Translations under genes and position numbers: made by a program
NCBI GenBank assembly: GCA_900753715.1
Contig: CAAEAE010000008.1
Span: forward strand, 1 to 6,047
Source: an uncultured Roseburia sp.
GTDB lineage: Bacteria > Bacillota_A > Clostridia > Lachnospirales > Lachnospiraceae
Direction: 5' to 3'
Length of the DNA: 6,047 nt
Notes under the pieces: model-generated
What the model was told of the DNA's origin: nothing
Databases searched by the model: none
Seen by the model: the letters and a program-made list of their open reading frames with translations, nothing else
Shown: one piece after another, positions 3,612-6,047 of the stretch
Layout of the letters: every line of letters starts with the position of its first letter
Position numbering within the stretch: position 1 is the stretch's first letter

Positions 3612-6047
3612 ATGGAAAAACATACAGGCTTTCAATTAGACAGCCGGACAGGCTATTTTAAAAATAACGGTGTGGATGTCATGGCATTCATGGACATCTA
3701 TCCGGTCGGACATCAGGCGGGTGTCAGCATGATTATGCACGGAAAACGAATTGCAACGAACGGAGATCTCCGTTTTGAACCGACTCCCGGGCAGTGGCAG
3801 GCCGTTCCGAAGCAGCTTGACCGGACACTTGATGAAAAAAGTAATACCATCACCACGAAATTATGCTATCCCGATAAGGATCAGCATCTGACCGGCTTTA
3901 ATCCCCTTCTTTATCCGGATTTTGAATTTACCTATGAAGTAAGGGTTCATGGGGAAGGCGGTCACATTGTCGTATCCGTAGATCTGGACCGCCCTGTTCC
4001 GGAAGAATTCCTGGGAAAATTATGCTTCAATCTGGAACTGGTTCCTCATATTCTGTTCGGGAAACCCTGGATCATGGATCAGAAGCAGGGAATTTTCCCG
4101 ACACAGCCAAACGGTCCGACCCTGCAGACTGCCGGTAACCATTTACACCCTTACAAGGAGCCGGATACTACCATGCGTATGCCGCTTGAGAAGCTTACAC
4201 ATAACCGGACCTCATATAATCCGGCAACCGCGGATACCCTGATCGCAGAGCCTTATGCGGTTGGCAGACGTTTCACCTCCCGTCCGGATGATCCCTGCCA
4301 GCGCTTTACCGTTGAGAGTATCGGTGCGGATCTGAAGTTGTATGATGGCCGCATGAATCACAACAACGGGTGGTTTGTCTTAAGCAGCGAGGTTCCTGTC
4401 AGCAAGACCAAAGATGCCATCCACTGGATCATCACGCCTAGCGTTGTAGAGGACTGGATGTATGCTCCCGTCGTACAGGTTTCCCAGGTGGGCTATCATC
4501 CGGCTGCTTCAAAGGCCGCTGTGATTGAACTGGATCAAAGAGATTCCCGTCGCGGGGATGCGATCCTTTATCAGATCACAGAAAACGGACCTGTGGAAAT
4601 TCAGCGGGGCACTCCGAAGGAATGGGGAGACTTTTTACGCTACCACTATCTGAAATACGACTTCTCCGCCATTCAGGCAGAGGGCTTATACGAGGTTGTT
4701 TACGGCAGCAGCACTTCTGCGATTTTCCGTATTGCCAGCGACATTTATGACCGTGGTGTATGGCAGCCGGTACTGGAATATTTCCTTCCGATCCAGATGT
4801 GTCACATGCGTGTGAGTGAAAAGTACCGGGTATGGCATGATCTGTGCCACGATGATGACGCACGCATGGCACCTGTGAATTACAACCATTTTGACGGCTA
4901 TGTACAGGGGCCTTCTACCCTGACGAAATATCAGCCCGGTGACAGGGTTCCCGGACTCAATGTGGGCGGCTGGCACGATGCCGGTGACTTCGATCTGCGT
5001 GTGGAATCCCAGGCTGGAGAAGCTTACAATCTCGCTCTTGCCTTTGAAGCATTCCACGTGGATTACGATGCAACCACCATCGATCAGGAGCATAAAATTA
5101 CCGAAATCCATCAGCCGGATGGCAAGAATGATATTTTACAACAGATTGAACATGGCGTGTTAAGTGTCGTTTCCGGCTACCGCGCTCTGGGACGTTTGTA
5201 TCGCGGCATCATCTGCAATGATCTGCGCCAGTATGTCCTTCTGGGTGATCCTTCTGCCATGACCAAAAATATCGCAGGTGATGAGGATGACCGGTGGGTA
5301 TTTACCGAAGACAATTCTTCCAGACAGCTTATGACGGCTTCACAGCTTGCCGGTGCATCCCGTGCATTAAAGGGATTTAACGATGATTTAAGCAGAGAAG
5401 CCTTACAGGATGCCATCGAACTTTATGAAAGTACTGTTGGAGATCATCCGGTAATCGAAAACTGCACCTCCTTCCCTGCCTCCACCGATGGAAATAGCAA
5501 GACGGAGCTTGCGAGAATCCATGCTGCTGTCGAGCTTTTCTTAACGACAGGAGACGATTCCTATAAGACCTATCTGCTTAACCGGTGTGATTTTATTGTA
5601 GAAAATATCAAGACGCTCGGCTGGATCATCTGCCGCGTGGTTCATAAACTGGATAACCTGGATTTCACAGAAAAAATCCGCAAAGCCCTGACTGGGCTGA
5701 AGGCTTCTATCGATGATGAGAGTAAAGAAACTCCTTACGGAATCCCCTACCGCCCGTTCATCTGGGGCGCCGGATGGGGGATTCAGCGGATGGGAGTCGA
5801 ATATTATTTCCTGCATGAAGCCTTTCCGGACATCTTTGAACCGGATCTGATCCTGTGTGCACTGAATTTCATATTAGGCTGCCATCCCGGCTCGAATACC
5901 TCTTCCTTTGCATCCGGCGTCGGGGCACGCTCCGCTACCATTGCCTATGGAATGAACCGTGCCGACTATTCCTATATTCCGGGCGGCGTGATCTCCGGTA
6001 CGGCCCTGATCCGTCCTGACTTCCCGGAGCTGCTTGAGTTTCCTTAC
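3612..6047 (+). CDS. Glycoside hydrolase family 9 enzyme without signal peptide (runs off right edge)
   Basis: The frame is open from ATG 3612 to the last base: 812 codons, no stop. Three regions are visible. Residues 1 to about 283 are probably beta-rich and match no domain I can name (GVDVMAFMDIYPVGHQAGVS near 20-39). Residues 287 to about 376 are an Ig-like CelD_N-type module opening with VVQVSQVGYHPAASKAAVIEL. From about 377 comes the GH9 catalytic (alpha/alpha)6 barrel with GGWHDAGDFDLRVESQ at 452-467; D456 and D459 correspond to the two aspartates that activate water in this inverting family. Near the end GCHPGSNTSSFASGVGARSA (756-775) and YIPGGVISGTALIRPDFPEL (788-807) match the C-terminal GH9 region; the acid glutamate should lie just outside. 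The N-terminus (MEKHTGFQLDSRTGYFK) is not a signal peptide and no dockerin or cellulose-binding module is seen, so action on imported beta-linked oligosaccharides inside the cell is inferred. AAAGG (3600-3604) stands 7 nt before the ATG. True substrate unknown. Confidence 0.88.
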   Translation, partial: MEKHTGFQLDSRTGYFKNNGVDVMAFMDIYPVGHQAGVSMIMHGKRIATNGDLRFEPTPGQWQAVPKQLDRTLDEKSNTITTKLCYPDKDQHLTGFNPLLYPDFEFTYEVRVHGEGGHIVVSVDLDRPVPEEFLGKLCFNLELVPHILFGKPWIMDQKQGIFPTQPNGPTLQTAGNHLHPYKEPDTTMRMPLEKLTHNRTSYNPATADTLIAEPYAVGRRFTSRPDDPCQRFTVESIGADLKLYDGRMNHNNGWFVLSSEVPVSKTKDAIHWIITPSVVEDWMYAPVVQVSQVGYHPAASKAAVIELDQRDSRRGDAILYQITENGPVEIQRGTPKEWGDFLRYHYLKYDFSAIQAEGLYEVVYGSSTSAIFRIASDIYDRGVWQPVLEYFLPIQMCHMRVSEKYRVWHDLCHDDDARMAPVNYNHFDGYVQGPSTLTKYQPGDRVPGLNVGGWHDAGDFDLRVESQAGEAYNLALAFEAFHVDYDATTIDQEHKITEIHQPDGKNDILQQIEHGVLSVVSGYRALGRLYRGIICNDLRQYVLLGDPSAMTKNIAGDEDDRWVFTEDNSSRQLMTASQLAGASRALKGFNDDLSREALQDAIELYESTVGDHPVIENCTSFPASTDGNSKTELARIHAAVELFLTTGDDSYKTYLLNRCDFIVENIKTLGWIICRVVHKLDNLDFTEKIRKALTGLKASIDDESKETPYGIPYRPFIWGAGWGIQRMGVEYYFLHEAFPDIFEPDLILCALNFILGCHPGSNTSSFASGVGARSATIAYGMNRADYSYIPGGVISGTALIRPDFPELLEFPY

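Noticed and set aside
4576..5111. Minus-strand ORFs of 98 and 141 codons opposite the GH9 gene
   Set aside because: They are antisense shadows of a continuous frame with clear GH9 motifs, and they carry no family signature.
1..6047. CRISPR array, insertion sequence, tRNA, rRNA or phage gene
   Set aside because: No spaced direct repeats, transposase motifs, terminal inverted repeats or cloverleaf-like segments were seen; the only tandem repeat is the 11-bp pair at 2832-2853.

Overview
The window reads as chromosomal DNA from a low-to-mid GC Firmicute. The best guess is a gut-type clostridium of the Lachnospiraceae kind. The reasons are strong AGGAGG ribosome binding sites, sigma-A-like promoters, a divergent UvrD-like helicase with an AVPGSGKT Walker A, and a cytoplasmic-looking GH9 glycosidase. 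The genus cannot be fixed from sequence reading alone.

Layout: (1) 1-339, minus strand, N-terminal 113 codons of a UvrD/Rep-type superfamily 1 helicase that runs off the left edge. (2) 340-497, an intergenic stretch holding a near-perfect 34-nt palindrome (401-434) and a doubtful 30-codon ORF. (3) 498-2708, minus strand, a two-gene operon: a YghZ-like aldo/keto reductase followed after 42 nt by a YqhD-type iron/zinc alcohol dehydrogenase. (4) 2709-2995, a divergent control region with a perfect 20-bp palindrome. It lies inside a 19-bp promoter spacer facing the reductase operon and also covers the -10 of a promoter facing the regulator. (5) 2996-3490, plus strand, a MerR-family regulator whose only cysteine aligns with the aldehyde-sensing cysteine of Bacillus AdhR. 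(6) 3491-3611, a short leader with weak signals. (7) 3612-6047, plus strand, the first 812 codons of a GH9-family glycoside hydrolase with no signal peptide, cut by the right edge before its stop codon.

The coherent unit is 498-3490. A MerR regulator, probably thiol-based and carbonyl-responsive, appears to activate a divergent pair of NADPH-type aldehyde reductases through a classical MerR 19-bp-spacer promoter while sitting on its own promoter. The enzyme pairing resembles the E. coli yqhD-dkgA aldehyde-detoxification pair, but the regulator belongs to a different family. The helicase and the GH9 enzyme look like unrelated neighbours. I see no mobile element, CRISPR array, tRNA or rRNA, and no evidence of a wholly new system. 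The most notable points are the regulatory architecture and the unusual GH9 enzyme.
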